Below are positions 25,424 to 37,500 of a stretch of DNA of 64,000 nt, piece after piece. Origin of the DNA: Caenorhabditis remanei (taxonomy: Eukaryota; Nematoda; Chromadorea; Rhabditida; Rhabditidae); contig NC_071331.1 in the NCBI RefSeq assembly GCF_010183535.1, positions 13,082,001 to 13,146,000 of the forward strand. The letters are read 5' to 3'. Every line of letters starts with the position of its first letter. Position 1 is the stretch's first letter. Position numbers and translations under genes: made by a program. A model generated the notes under the pieces. That model saw only the letters and a list, made by a program, of their open reading frames with translations. It was not told where the DNA came from and did not search any database.

Positions 25424-25606
25424 TTATTTGAGTAGTTTACCAATTTCTTCCATTTGCGATCGATGTCGTTCAAATTGTCTCAAATATCTCTGCAGTTTTG
25501 TCGCATCCTTCAAAATAGATGATTTCTGTTGGTCAGTGTGTTGAGTATCCTCTCTCTCCAGCATTTTCTAACAATAAGACGATAACTAGCCTTCACTTAC
25601 TTTCAT
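25424..25606 (-). CDS. Tiny coiled-coil protein, function unknown (49 aa model)
   Basis: A minus-strand frame reads KMLEREDTQHTDQQKSSILK, then KLQRYLRQFERHRSQMEEIG and ends KLLK. It is strongly amphipathic and charged, unlike the surrounding random frames. It can be joined to an upstream MK across a 33-bp GTAAGT...TTAG intron (25568-25600), which is shorter than usual for nematodes; alternatively the TTAG is a trans-splice acceptor and the protein starts at the second Met. It is on the same strand as mif-4, 570 bp upstream. It might also be the last exon of a longer gene whose other exons I cannot see. Confidence 0.4.
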
Positions 25607-26417
25607 TCCTTTTGTAGAAAAAAACTAGATTCGTCGTTTTCCTCTCTCGTATTCTATAGTTTGAACTACCGTAGTTGCGATCTCCGAGAAGCAAAATGCT
25701 GACCACAACAACTGCTCATTTTCGAAGATTCCAGTTGTTTTCCACCCTTTTCCTCCGTTCGTGACTCAACATTTCGAACTTTCTCTGTCTTCCTAAAGTA
25801 CTCATGACACACCACGTGGGGGTCTCCCCCTGTCTATGTCGTCACATATCACGTTGTCTTCAGTATATTTCGATTGAGAGACCACGTGCTTCTTCTTCTC
25901 AGTGCAGTCTGTCCTTTCCGTTTCATTGTTGTATATATGCATGAATGAGAGAGAATGGGACTTAGAAATAGTAACACTGAGAGACATTTCGAGGGAATCG
26001 GAGACGCAGAACGAGAAAGAAGCGACGGGTAGTGCAAGCTGTGGGGTGCTTGGAGGTTGAAACGGACGAAAGTGGCGTGATCCACCCGCCCATGTTCTCT
26101 GATGGACCGAAATAGTGTGAGACAAGAAGAGAATGGATAGATATGAGAAAGTGAGAAACTTTCTGTTCTTGTCAGTCATATCACTTAGTTTTCTGAACCT
26201 TTTACTCTTTTTTCGAGAAATTTTGTCGAATTTCAATGAAAGTTGGTCTTGATTGCAACTCTATCTCTTATTGACAACCTGCCTATTTTCATGTTAATAC
26301 TTATTGTCTCCTGTAATTTTTAATACCAGTTTTGTGTTCAATTTTTAACTTTTCTCTTCGATTGTTTGTCTCTTCCGTTTTGTTTCATCTTCTTTCAAAC
26401 ATTTTTCATTTCCAGAA
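25607..26417. other. Promoter region of the patatin gene
   Basis: About 800 bp with no supported gene. A near-palindrome AACTACCGTAGTT lies at about 25664-25676. The acceptor ATTTCCAG just before 26418 may be a trans-splice or 5' UTR intron site. Confidence 0.4.
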
Positions 26418-28619
26418 ATGACCACCACAAGTACACTAATCCATCGATCAACGCTTCTAATTCTTCGTCGACGTCACAGATCTGTCGATGTTCTCACGAT
26501 AGACCGCCCGTTTTTCAGTAGTTCAAATACCCAAGGAGGAGCCAGCACACCGCCAGGAGCATCTGTAACACCGAGTGCAGGAGCTGCTGCAGTGACGACA
26601 AGTTATGGATATATTTCTGATATGTTCAAAAGTTTTGTATCGAAAGTTGAGGTGAGTATTTTTATTTAAAAGTTCTAAACAAAATTTAGTTTAATTTCAG
26701 AATCCTCTGAATTACTTGAGTGTAGGAACATCGAAAGCAATCGGAAAAGAAGCTATAAAAGTTGAATCAAAGACACAGTGAGTATTTAATTTCAAGATTT
26801 GTTTGACAAGAAGTAATTGAGTTCCAGAATAATTCAAAAATCCAACGAAAATCGTGTATCCCGTTCTGAAGTGACTGCGAAGACACGTGCTCTCATCAAA
26901 AGAATTCTGGTATCTGAAACATCGACATCTCGTTTGACACGAGTTCGAGATCTCTCTGAACACATAATGTCATTTCCACCGACTCGCATCATCGCAGCTC
27001 AAGATCAGACGCTAATCGCTGAGTTGTTAGAAATGGTGATTTATGGAACAAGTGATCAGTTGAAAGAGGAAGCGAGACAGTGTTTGACACTTATTGGAGT
27101 ACAACCAGCGCCTAAAGGAAGAGGTGAGATTTTGATAGAAATCTGTTTTGTGATTTTGGAATTTGAGTTTTCAGGAGTCAATGTTTTGTCGATTGATGGA
27201 GGTGGAACACGTGGAATGATGGGTCTTGAAGTGCTTGAAAAGATTGAGAAGCTGTCTGGAAAGAGGGTGAGATTTTAAAAAACTAAAAATTACTTTGAAA
27301 AGTTGGAAATTCTTAGGAAAAAGAAGTTTCTAATCTGTGCATTGGGTTTTTTGTATAAAAAAAAGAAGTATGGAGTACAACCAAATTTCATGATTTCCAT
27401 ATTTTTTAGCGAATTCCAATTCTAACTTTTTCAATTTTCCTCTAACTTCATTTTTCACCTTCCTATTGAACCCACGTGACTGAAAAATGCCATCCAAAAG
27501 TAGTTGTCTGATTGATAAGGAAGACAAAAGAATCGAAAACGGTTGTTATCAACAATAGAGGCTATCAAATAGAGACACTTGCGGGAAATACCTAATTACG
27601 AATTCATCAGAATAGGTGCAAATTTCTAAATGTTTCCAGATTTGTGAACTATTCGACATGATCGTCGGAGTCTCGACTGGAAGTATCATTGCCGCATTGC
27701 TCACATGCAAAGGATATACTGTAGCCGAGTGTCGAGAAGCATATATGGATGTATCGAAGAAACTTTTTACTCAAGGAAAGTTTCAAGGTGGAATCGGATT
27801 GATTCTTCAGCATTCCTATTATAATACGAATCTCTGGGTTAGTATTCTGAAGAAAATGATCGGCGAAGAGGTGACAATGATCAATACATCGAAGAAACTT
27901 CATACTCCAAGATTGGCTATCGTTTCTTCGATTGTCAATTTGCCAACTATTCAGGTAAGAATGGCTTGTTTGAGTTCTATTTCAGAATATCTGAATTTCA
28001 GCCCTATATCTTCCGAAACTACGATCATCCAGCTGGACGAGATTCTCATTATCGTGGTGGATCTGAGCATTGTCTTTGGAAAGCAATTCAAGCCTCAGCA
28101 GCAGCTCCATTATATTTCTCAGAAGTGAAATTAGACAATTTACTTCTTCAAGACGGTGGAGTCTACGCGAATAATCCGACTGCAATCGCATATCACGAAA
28201 CGAAACTTCTTTGGCCAAACGAGAAAATAAATTGTGTTGTGTCAGTGGGAAATGGACGAACAGTGACATCTGTTGAGCCGACACCTACCATAACCTCCAC
28301 TTCTTTTCAAGATAAACTTCTCCGAATCATCGACAGTGCCACGGATACAGAAGGAGTCCATATGAATGTCCACGATATGCTCCCAGATTCAGTGTACTAT
28401 CGCTTCAATCCATACATGACTTACGCCTATGGACTCGATGAAATCGATCAGGAACGACTTGAACAAATGGCGAGTGACGCTGAATTCTATGTGAGAAGAA
28501 ATTCGAGTAAACTGGAATCAGCAGCTCAAAGATTGTGTTTGAGACCGAATATGCAACAATGTGTTCATCGGAATATCAAGGAATGGTTGGATTTGAAAGG
28601 ATTCTATAAGCCAGCATAA
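26418..28619 (+). CDS. Patatin-like, calcium-independent phospholipase A2 (iPLA2-gamma/PNPLA8 type)
   Basis: Hydrolyses acyl chains from phospholipids. Six exons (26418-26651, 26701-26777, 26828-27123, 27175-27266, 27640-27954, 28002-28619) give 543 aa. A variable N-terminus (about 1-78, arginine-rich at the start, compatible with mitochondrial targeting) precedes a helical region. The patatin domain then shows the anion hole IDGGGTRG, the nucleophile elbow GVSTGS (GxSxG, catalytic Ser) and the DGGVYANNP motif holding the catalytic Asp. The C-terminal part (PDSVYYRFNP, then LEQMASDAEFYV) matches the iPLA2-gamma group. Probably orthologous to the syntenic C. elegans ipla gene (perhaps ipla-6; symbol not verified). 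Confidence 0.9.
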
Positions 28620-29044
28620 CTCGTGTTTCTCTCTCATTTGTTAGTTATTTCTAGGTTAATTCTCTGCACTTTTCAATCTTTTTTCTATTGTATTATATGT
28701 AAATTTCGCGAAAAATCAATTCATTTTACTGATTTTCTAAATAGTTCTTCTTCTCGCTTCATCTCGCTAAATACTCATTTTCTGTACATTTTCTCTTTGT
28801 TTTCAGAACTACGGTGGTAATTCTGAAATTGTAATAGTCTCTGACACACTCGTGCCTTCTCTCCCTATTTTCTAGGTGCCCATCCAATTGTCTCTTTATC
28901 GCTTCCGTTGTATTCAATTATGATTTTCCTTCCCAGTTGTTTTGTTTGCCAAAGTTATGTAATGAACGAAGACTTTCGAAAAGAAGAAAAAGTGAACGAA
29001 ATACGAATTCATTGATTCTAAAATATACAAAGAAGACGAAGAAT
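28620..29044. other. Convergent 3' ends of patatin and collagen genes
   Basis: T-rich on the left, then neutral. Holds the two 3' UTRs of the convergent genes; no gene supported. Confidence 0.4.
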
Positions 29045-30011
29045 TTACTTTCTTCTGGTTCCGTCCTCGAAGAAAACTCCTCCATCGATGGCGCAGTACT
29101 TTGGACAGATTCCCTTCTCTCCAGCTCCTCCGGATTGTCCTGGCTGTCCTGGTGCTCCTGGATTTCCATCGGCTCCTGGTTGTCCTGGGGCTCCAGATGG
29201 TCCCTTTGGTCCTGGGGCTCCTGGTTGTCCTGGTCCTCCTGGTGCTCCTGGAGATCCAGCTGGTCCTGGTGGTCCTTGTGGTCCAGCTTGTCCTGGTTGT
29301 CCTGGAGTGGATTCAGATTGAGCATCGGCTCCTGGCTGTCCTGGAGCTCCGGCTTGTCCTGGGTTTCCTGGTGCTCCTGGAGCTCCCTTTGGTCCAGCTG
29401 GTCCTGGTGCTCCGGCTCCTGATCCTTGTCCTGGGGCTCCTGGAGCTCCGGCATCTCCTTGTGGTCCTGGTGCTCCTGGAGCTCCAGCTGGTCCTTGTGG
29501 GCATGGTTTGCATGGTGGTGGAGTGATTGGCTCACATGGTTGTGCTGGTGGTCTTCCTGGATTTCCTGGAAGTCCAGCTGCTCCTGGACGTCCTGGTCTT
29601 CCTGGCTTTCCTGGTGTTCCTGCTGGTCCAGCAGATCCTGGAAGACAACATCCAGAGCATGAACCTCCTTGAGCTCCTTGATTTCCTTGATCGACTCCCT
29701 CATCGGCTCCGTATCCAGCTTGACGAGCGAAACGAGAAGAATTCTTTGGAGAAGAACGAATATGGTTCACTTCAGCAAAGATGTCACGAGCAGAATGCTT
29801 ACAGAATTTGATCTCATGATTGATTTGAGTCTTGATTCCATCGACATAGTTGTACACCAATGGAAGGGTGATGCAAAGCTGAAAACGATTTCAAATCACA
29901 GTTAAATCTCAAAATCTGAGAAATTCTTACCGAGAAAACGGCGACAACCGAGAAGGTGACAGCCGAATAGGCGACAAATCTATAAGCGTGAAGGCGTTGT
30001 TTCTCGTCCAT
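29045..30011 (-). CDS. Cuticle collagen, 304 aa
   Basis: Secreted structural protein of the nematode cuticle. Exon 1 (30011-29931) starts [20 protein letters not shown] and is a signal-anchor segment. Exon 2 (29878-29045) holds the ectodomain with a FAR/QA processing site preceded by SSR, the cysteine knot GGSCSGCC, three Gly-X-Y blocks split by [14 protein letters not shown] and a Ser/Glu break, and a C-terminal [19 protein letters not shown]. The single short intron after the hydrophobic segment is at the same place as in the collagen at 44379, with which it is paralogous and which lies on the opposite strand. The Gly-X-Y region produces long shadow frames on the other strand, which are not genes. 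Confidence 0.92.
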
Positions 30012-31052
30012 CTCTATGCTGAATGATGTTCTTTTCGTCTGTAACCTGTTCTTTTATACCGACGGAAAATGTGTAAAATGATGTTGTAATGAGGAACAAA
30101 ATGGAAAAAATTGAGAAGATGAAGGGCACTTTTTACAAATAAAACAGAAGATTCTTTGTGATCATAAAAAGTTTATTCGTGAGAAGTTTAGGCCGGAAGT
30201 TTTACTGTCATAGAGTAATGAAACAAATAAAGGAAATTCTGAAATTTGTATATTTTTCAATAGAAATATCTGAGTTATAATATTTCTTTGTATTCAAATT
30301 TCAAATATCAGATGGATCAGTTACGGAACAAGTAGTCGAAACAATAATATTTCAAAAAAGTTAAAATAAGTTGAGACATTGAAACTGAAAAAGTTTGAGC
30401 AACGCCAAAAATATTTTCCTGCACAGTAAATAATACAACAAAAAGAATGACCTGAACATATTCTGATTTGTGTATCGGCTCCAGCCTACTCTGGCTTTTC
30501 CACTTGCTCCTGGATTTCTGTTTGGGATTCCGATAGTATACGGAGCATAATAGTGAATTATGTATGTTCCATTAGATTTCGGTTTATCAAAGCGAATTAT
30601 GTCTGTGACACAAAAACTAAAAGTAGAGAAATATGAAGTTTTCGGAAGATTTCAGGATTCTGGAATTAACTGGATGACTCTGAGCAAAACGTTGATAATA
30701 TAGTTGGGTTTCAGATTGCATCGTCGTGTCCATCGGGAAAAAGAAAATAAAAGAAAATATTCTAAAAACTTCATGAAGAGAAATTGTGGTTGCTATCCAG
30801 AACTATTGCAAGGAAATAATGGAAAAACGTAAAAGTTCGGAATCGACTTTCTTCAATCAGAAACTGTAAAATGCGAGATCCTTCCGATGGGAAGTTCTGA
30901 TAAATTCCGATTTTAAAACACAAATTAAAACAATTTGTTGGCAGTCCTGAAGATTACTAAAACTTCGGAGCAGATCCTGATGAAACTGAATCTTTCGTAT
31001 AGGGTGCATCTTAGCTGTTCTTTCCTGTCTCCGGTTGACCCTATTTCTCCAG
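30012..31052. other. Region upstream of the collagen, with one isolated ORF
   Basis: Contains the collagen promoter near 30012-30060 and the isolated minus-strand ORF described at 30368-30645. The rest is AT-rich with no further supported feature. Confidence 0.35.
30368..30645 (-). CDS. Isolated coding-like ORF, partial, function unknown
   Basis: A minus-strand frame open for about 92 codons without an initial Met reads TDIIRFDKPKSNGTYIIHYY, then PYTIGIPNRNPGASGKARVG and WSRYTNQNMF. It is followed by a hydrophobic tail (SFFLLYYLLC) before the stop. The composition (Tyr, Pro, Gly, Asn) is protein-like and unlike the AT-rich noise around it. A TGTCACAG acceptor precedes it at about 30603. A possible upstream exon beginning MDTTMQSETQLYYQRFAQ lies at about 30740-30680, but the junction is weak. 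An AATAAA lies near 30172. It may be the last exon of a small secreted or membrane protein, or a gene fragment. I do not recognise the family. Confidence 0.35.
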
Positions 31053-31220
31053 ACTTGCAAAATATCGGGCCGGCCCGGCCCGGAGCCAAAAAATGAGCAC
31101 GATTTTTCAACAAAATAATTTTTCGAAATTTTTAAAAATTTTAATTAAAAATAGTCAGAAATCCTATGTACCGGACCGGGCCGGTGAAAGTTCTCAGATC
31201 GGCCCCGGCCTGTTGCAAGT
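31053..31220. repeat. Short palindromic repeat with GGCCCGG-rich arms
   Basis: Begins ACTTGCAA (31053) and ends TTGCAAGT (31220). Both arms carry GGGCCGG-type words and the centre is AT-rich (ATTTTTAAAAATTTTAATTA). The arms pair imperfectly. It resembles the element at 52764-53063 and is probably a non-autonomous dispersed repeat. Confidence 0.7.
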
Positions 31221-31747
31221 ATGTATAACTCCAGTTCCCGCCCTTTGTGGTGGTGCTCCCGATGCTCTAGTTGATTTTTTTCAAAACTGACTTATATCTG
31301 ACTCGTCGTTCCCCCTCACACTATCTTTTCCGATAGTCCAATTCCTGTCCTTCCACCACGTCACCTGTTACAGTACTCCTCTTCCATTACCCTAATTCTC
31401 CCAAATTACTCTCATAACGTACCTAAACATTTTCCACTTTCTTCTTCTCTTTTTTCTTCATCCTTTTCTCATAAGCCCCGCCCCCTTTTTGGCTCTGCTC
31501 ACACAATTTCATTTTGAAGAAAATAGAGGCTCCGCCCATTTGTGCTCCCGGAGAAAACGAAAAACGCTTTCTCTTATTTCTCTCGTTTTCTTCATCTTTT
31601 TTCTTCCCAATGAGTTGATCTTTTTCGTGTTGAAATTCAGTATTTTTGAGTCCATTCACACCTTTTCAGAAGATATTTATTGTCATCGGAATCCAGGCGG
31701 CGCCGCGATTCCGACGACACCTAAGCAACATTGCTTAGCCGCCCTGG
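31221..31747. other. Upstream region of the Ly6-like gene
   Basis: T-rich, no gene. A TTTTCAG at about 31664-31670 may be an acceptor of a 5' UTR intron or the trans-splice site; the first in-frame ATG is at 31748. Confidence 0.35.
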
Positions 31748-32656
31748 ATGCGGTCGGGCGGCCGAAGATCAAGAGGACGACGGCGAAACGAAATTCAACG
31801 AATTCTACAAGTTCCACGAAGATGCCAACTTTTCACGATTCTCACTTTCCTTTTTGTAATGATTCAAGTGAGTTTTTCAATTCAAATCATATGAAAATCT
31901 GAGAAATTCCAGCCAACTTCAAGTCTAACATGTCTCACATGTATGTATACTTCATCCACAACACAATTAGACAATTTCCGAGTATCAACTCGTCTTTCAC
32001 GTCCACAATGCTCGATGGAACCAATAAAATGCGATCGAGATCAAGATGTCTGCGTAACTATCACAATGCACGTTGGTGAGTTTTTTGAATAAAAAGGGAA
32101 ATTTACAAGAAAAGAACACCTTATTATATGCAAATAGAGACGCATTTGAGCGCATGCGTAAAATGGAAAAATTTCGAGTAGTAAAACAAAAACAGAAGAA
32201 CACAAAAGAAGAAAAGAGACAAGTATTAGCATAAAAATTGGAATTTCTTCTTTTTCGTCTTGACGACATCGTCGTTTGAAATCTTTCGTTGATTTGCCTT
32301 GAGCAGAAGATGTGACTAGTAGAACCTGAAATTTAGAACATACAGTACTCAAATTTAATTCTGTTTCAGGCGGCGGAGACTACTGGATGGGAGCCGGATG
32401 CGATCGTCGTGTCAATTTTCAGCACATGAGCTGTCAAAATGTGCGAACAATGTCAAGAAATGTACAACTAGGTGAGTATTTGCAACTTTTGAAAATTTTC
32501 AAATAATTCTGAGTCTCAGGATATGTGCAAGAACGTCGAGCAATGCAACGAGTGTGCGTATGTGCACGTGATCTATGCAATCATCAATCGAAACCGTTTC
32601 ACTTCTCCGTGATCCTCATCTTCATATTGCTTTTTTCTCTCCTCTTTCAGTCATAG
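31748..32656 (+). CDS. Ly6/three-finger-like, probably GPI-anchored cell-surface protein
   Basis: Four exons (31748-31867, 31913-32075, 32370-32471, 32520-32656) give 173 aa. A very basic N-terminus (GGRRSRGRRR) is followed by a hydrophobic signal segment LFTILTFLFVMIQ. The ectodomain has paired cysteines beginning LTCLTC, then QCSMEPIKC and DVCVTITM, and ends CVCARDLCN. The closing C-x(4-5)-CN pattern is the hallmark of Ly6/three-finger folds. The C-terminus FHFSVILIFILLFSLLFQS is a typical GPI-addition or membrane tail. The upstream frame is closed by a TAG just before the Met chosen, so the N-terminus could also be provided by an upstream exon. Function is unknown; relatives act as receptor or channel modulators. 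Confidence 0.65.
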
Positions 32657-34337
32657 TCTATTTTCAAGAATCATCATCATCACTCGAAAATCATTATCAC
32701 TGCTGCATCAGATGCGTTCTCTTTCAGTTTCCACAACTTTTTGTAAGTTTTGTTCCGTGTGTGTTTACTCTGAACGGCGTCAGCGGGGCGACGTATCAAA
32801 ATATATTGGGAGCGTATTCATTGTGTGGTTTGGGTTGTGGTAGAGGGAGAGAAAAAACGAGAAAACAAGATATAGACCCTTGTCAATGAGATCGACAGAC
32901 CAAACACAACTTGTCTCTCATATCAGTCACCCATTGGGTTTCGGACGCAAAGAAAGAGAGACTTCCCCGTTTCTTTCTCACTTGTTCTATCATATTGAAA
33001 GTGAAAAAGAGTGTTTCCCACACATACTGACACAATTCTTTGAGAAGAACGGAAAGAAACTGAGACTTAGACACAGAAACATGGTTACTGACTGCTCAGG
33101 TTTAAGGTTAGGTAAACCAGATGTAGGGTAGTAAAATCTGGAATCTCAACTCCAGCATCATTCAGTCTTCCTAGGAGAGAGATAGTGAGAACATTACTTA
33201 TAGTCCCAGACGACAAAAAAGATGAGAAGACATCCCCCTAAACGGGTAAATCTCATTTTCGCACATCATCGCATCTAACCCGCATCATCTTCGTCGTGGC
33301 GGTCTTCGCCGGGTCATTCGTGACCAAATAGAGAAAGGGGAGCACAGATTATTTCTGACAAATATATACAAACTAAATGTTCTGGTGGAATGAAAATGGA
33401 GATTTCGGAGTGTATAGAATAGGTGATGATCCGTTTGGTTTTTGGGATTTTTAATCTTTGACTCTAAACCAAAATCGTAACGAAAACCCATCGACCTAAT
33501 AACTCTCCCAGTTTTTTCAATTCAAAAAAGTTCTAGAATCTCTAATGGACTACTCTTTCCTTTGAGTAGTGCCATTTCCAACACCACTTAAACCTTTCGA
33601 CTTCAGAAAGTATCAGTCATAAATCTGAGTGGCTTCTGAGAGAGAGAGACGAGCCCACACACGCATTACTTTAATTAGGTACCCCAATGGGAACCTTTCT
33701 CCCCTACTCAATACTCCAAAATCGCACCCAAAACCCATTAAGAGAGCAACTTTTTTGTGCCTTGTCGTTCTTCATTTCTTTGGAGTCTTTTTGAAAAATT
33801 CTCTCTCGATGAGAGTCTCCTCGAGTTTCTTGGGGCACCGCCTCGGGGGACCCAGGGACAAAACTGAATATGAATTCAGAGACGAAAACGGGTGGAATAG
33901 AAAGAGGAGTGTGTGGACTTTTTTCTTTTTACTTAAAATTTGTGAGATGGGAATAGGGTTGCACTCAATTTATTACATTTTTGCATTTTAAAGACAGAAA
34001 AAGGAAGAGGTAGAATGAAACATTCATCTTCAAGCACGTTATCCATGAGGGGCGAAGAAGATCTAAATGAAAAAAATGGGAAAGGGTAAACTTTTTTGAG
34101 ACGAAGAGGGATTTCAATGGGTCGAGACGTCATTTTGGGCATTTTTGGACTGGGAATGACATCAGATGTCTAGTTACGACATATTCGAAAACAGAGAGTT
34201 ATTTGGAACGTTATCGCAAAAACTATAGATTACGGTAGTCGGGATAGGGAGCTTCCTACCCCCGTTCCAGGAATGTGTAACTGATATATTATATTCCCGA
34301 AATTACATAATGGAAAAAACATAATTATATATTTCAG
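32657..34337. other. Non-coding interval downstream of the Ly6-like gene
   Basis: About 1.7 kb without convincing exons. It would be intron if the exon at 34338 belongs to the Ly6-like gene. No repeat recognised. Confidence 0.4.
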
Positions 34338-34510
34338 GATCTCCACCATCCCAATTCATTCCTGACTGTCTCTCATCCAAAACATGTAGTCCAAATGCCA
34401 CTGCTTTCAATTTAACAGAAAAAGACCAAGTCGATTACCTACCAAAAAACATTGCTCGAGATGCTCTTCGTCATCTCTCGCCGGATTTTCACCATTCTCC
34501 TTCGAGGTGA
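34338..34510 (+). CDS. Coding-like terminal exon, possibly an alternative 3' exon of the Ly6-like gene
   Basis: After a TATATTTCAG acceptor the plus strand reads SPPSQFIPDCLSSKTCSPNA, then TAFNLTEKDQVDYLPK and ends HHSPSR with a stop at 34508-34510. The phase (one base carried over) is the same as at the exon 3 to 4 junction of the Ly6-like gene, so exon 3 (ending 32471) could splice here instead of to 32520, replacing the GPI tail. It could equally be the last exon of a separate gene whose other exons I cannot find, or may continue via the GTGAGG donor at its end. It converges with smg-3, 70 bp away. Confidence 0.4.
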
Positions 34511-34580
34511 GGTTTTGGGAATGATGGACGTGATGGGCTGAAAATAGAGTTTTTAGAAGCACATAGTATCAAACGTTCAC

Positions 34581-37500
34581 TTACTTTTTCCTTGCATTTC
34601 CTTTTCTTGAACTGTGCAACTGAGCCAGTAACGCCTTCTCCTCTTCCATTTCAATTCTCATATGTTGTCCGAGAGTCAATCGTTTCATATCAGCTCGCTC
34701 TTCCTCTTCACGAGCTTTTTCTTCTTTCCAACGACGTTGAAGTTCATCGTCGTCGATATTCACAGTCTTCAACGCCGGCTTGTTCGCCTTTCCACGTACC
34801 ATCAGAGTGACACGAGATTGTTTTTGACGTCCAGAAGCTGCCATGTTGGATGACGATGGTTGATCATCATCATCGTCGTCGTCGTTGTATTCAGGAGAGC
34901 GGGCAGCTACAACTTTCGTGTCTTCGGCTGAAATGTTCTCATTAGTTCTTTTTGGAACACCCTCTCTTTTCTGTTACCCACGCAGAACACTTTTTAACCT
35001 CAATATTTCATTCTTTGCAATTGTCTGTGCTCATTCAAAATGCAACCTTTTTGCCCATTTCCTTCTTCCACTCACATACAAAATCATCACTCAAAAACCC
35101 AATTTGTAAGTGTATGTCTCTCTTTTATGTATCTGTGCTTTCCATGCGTCCGGGAAATTCGAATCTGCATATCTCAACACTCCTTCTTTTCGAATTTCTC
35201 ATGGATTCTGGAGTGTAGAGGAATCAGAAGACGTTGTATGGGGAGGAGGGCAACTTTTTAAAGAAAAGAGAGAGAGAGAGGGCATTTGTCGTTTCGTTTT
35301 TCCTCATCTTTTTTCGGGTCTTCTTGACAACCCAAAGAAGTCGCGAACGAAATTCAATAAACGTCTTCTTCTCTTTTCGTCGTTGCCGTCGTCGGCTTCT
35401 GTGTTGAGAAGTAAGAGAAATAGAAGAGTCAACTTGTGTTGTTGTCCGGGTCGGTCTCGGTCAGCCTATTGTGCGCCTTCTTGTCGACTCCTTTTTTTCT
35501 TCCGTACTCACAATTTTTGAGAGTAAAAAAAGAGAAAGGTGTGGATGTCTGAATGTTTGCAACGGGGGGACCTAGACAACAATTGAATGGAACACCAATC
35601 AGGTTATAGCGTTGTTGTTGACAATAAGAGAACAATCTCTGATCCCGTAGCCTAATTGTCAGGTATCCGAATTAAATCACTGCACCCGTTGAGGGATGAC
35701 CTCTAGAAGCTTGCAAATCTGATGTTTGCATGGAGATGACCCTCGACCTTTTCGAAATCTCATAACCTTTGGAAAACACCTATTTCTTTCGAATAAACAG
35801 TGAACCGCACTCTTATGCATCTTGCCGATGTGTGTTACTACACATGTTTCCTGTCTTGAAGGAGAAAAAGAGGACACTTTGTGTCGAAAGAAACAATGTG
35901 TCAAGGTGGCGGAAGAATGAGGAAAAATGATTGAAATTCGAGACGAACATGATGTTGATGATGATGCTGATAGTTGATGAGATGTCCTAATGACAAGACA
36001 AGCGGCGACAAATGAGTGCACTCGGAAGCATAAGAAACAAATATAAGGGTCTAGAATAATAAGAGAAAATTTGGATTCAAGATCGAAGATTTCGGAAAAC
36101 TGTAGATATTCGGAGATAGCCTATTAGATAGCTTTCAAGATATTTTCCAACAGTGTAACTCCTGCCATCAATCTGACACAGTGCTCCAATTCTTTGTTTT
36201 TCCAACCAATATAAGAAAAATGCTTTAGATGATGAAAAATGGATAGAAAACGCTTGTTCCGGGGTCACCTTCTCGAGACATTGTCGACGTCGCCGTTATT
36301 CCACCCAAATCCGATTGTTGTTGTTTTTGTTTTCCCGGTTGCCACTGTTTTTTCTTCGGGAGCAGCAGCATACGTTCTGAACACAACCACCAAAATCAAT
36401 CAAGCCGTCTCTCTTTTCCCTTATTCTATGTGCTCCGTGGCGTTAATCAAATTCGTCTTAGTCGTTGCAATGTGTGTGTGTGCTGGTGAGAACAGATCTT
36501 TTTGTCATACCAAAAACCTGTCCGACAGGGACCACTGATTCTCCGGAAAATTAGGAATTCCGCAGACAATATTTGAAACTGAATCTCTCCTTCCATTCAG
36601 GGAATAGAGTGGTTTCGAATTATAAATTGCATTGAAAATTCAAAAAATTCTCACAAGCAATATAGTTCTCAAATTGACAATATGAGAAGAGCAAAGGTGT
36701 GAAGAAGACGAAATTCGAGATGTTCTTCTTCTTCTTTAGAGAAGAGGGGACCACACCTATAAGTGTGCCAATGATATTCGAGAAGGTGCGTGTAGAAAGA
36801 AAAGAAAGATCCGTTGGAAGTGAGAAACCGAGGTGAGACGAAAGTGAGGGAGAGGAGAAAAAAGTTACGAATTTTTGATGATCTCTGGAAGGGGTTGAGA
36901 ATAATGTCTAGATCTGCATGGAAGGGAACAGCTAAATGCTGGGAAATAATGATTGCTGAGAATCCAGAATAACTTACCAAACTTAATGTTCCTGGAGAAT
37001 CGATTCTTGGCAGCAGCTGGAAGAGTCACATCGTATTGAGAAGAGACTACTGGCGCCTTCAACTATTCAAGAGTTAGGTCTGAATTATTTTTCTAAACAT
37101 ACCACCGATTGTCTGAATCCTTCTCCCATCATTCGATCGAGTTCTCTTTGGAAGTCTTCGTCCTCCTCTTTCGTCACCGCATTATTCATTGAGAATGTTC
37201 TTTTACGGTCCTCTTCTGAATCCTCATCCTCTAGTTCAGAATCTCTGAAAAAATTCAATAATTAACTACTTTTTTTTCAGAAATCACTCCAAAATTCTTT
37301 CCGCCGCTTCAACAACAACACATCAGATTGATTCAACAACCAAAAACAATTTTAATTTTTGAAAAGCAATGATTTAAAATTAAAAAAAAGAATTTACCAC
37401 TTTTCGTAATTTTCTGTGATATGTTAACTTTATGTATTTTTGTAGCCAATGAATGTATTCTCCAAATTTTTTTGAAAATTCTTCAGATACGAACCTATTC

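Noticed and set aside
25802..26236. 144-aa minus-strand open frame upstream of the patatin gene
   Set aside because: Composition is that of translated AT-rich non-coding DNA, and it overlaps a competing frame of equal quality; no recognised domain.
29088..29811. Long plus-strand frames rich in Trp/Ser or Leu/Val within the collagen
   Set aside because: They are antisense readings of the Gly-X-Y repeat of the minus-strand collagen and lack start or splice context.
31489..31902. 137-aa plus-strand frame over the first exon of the Ly6-like gene
   Set aside because: It is in the wrong phase for the next exon; the alternative frame gives a signal segment and joins in phase.
34885..35520. Plus-strand frames in the smg-3 last intron
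   Set aside because: Phe/Ser/Leu-rich, overlapping in three frames, typical of pyrimidine-rich intron sequence.
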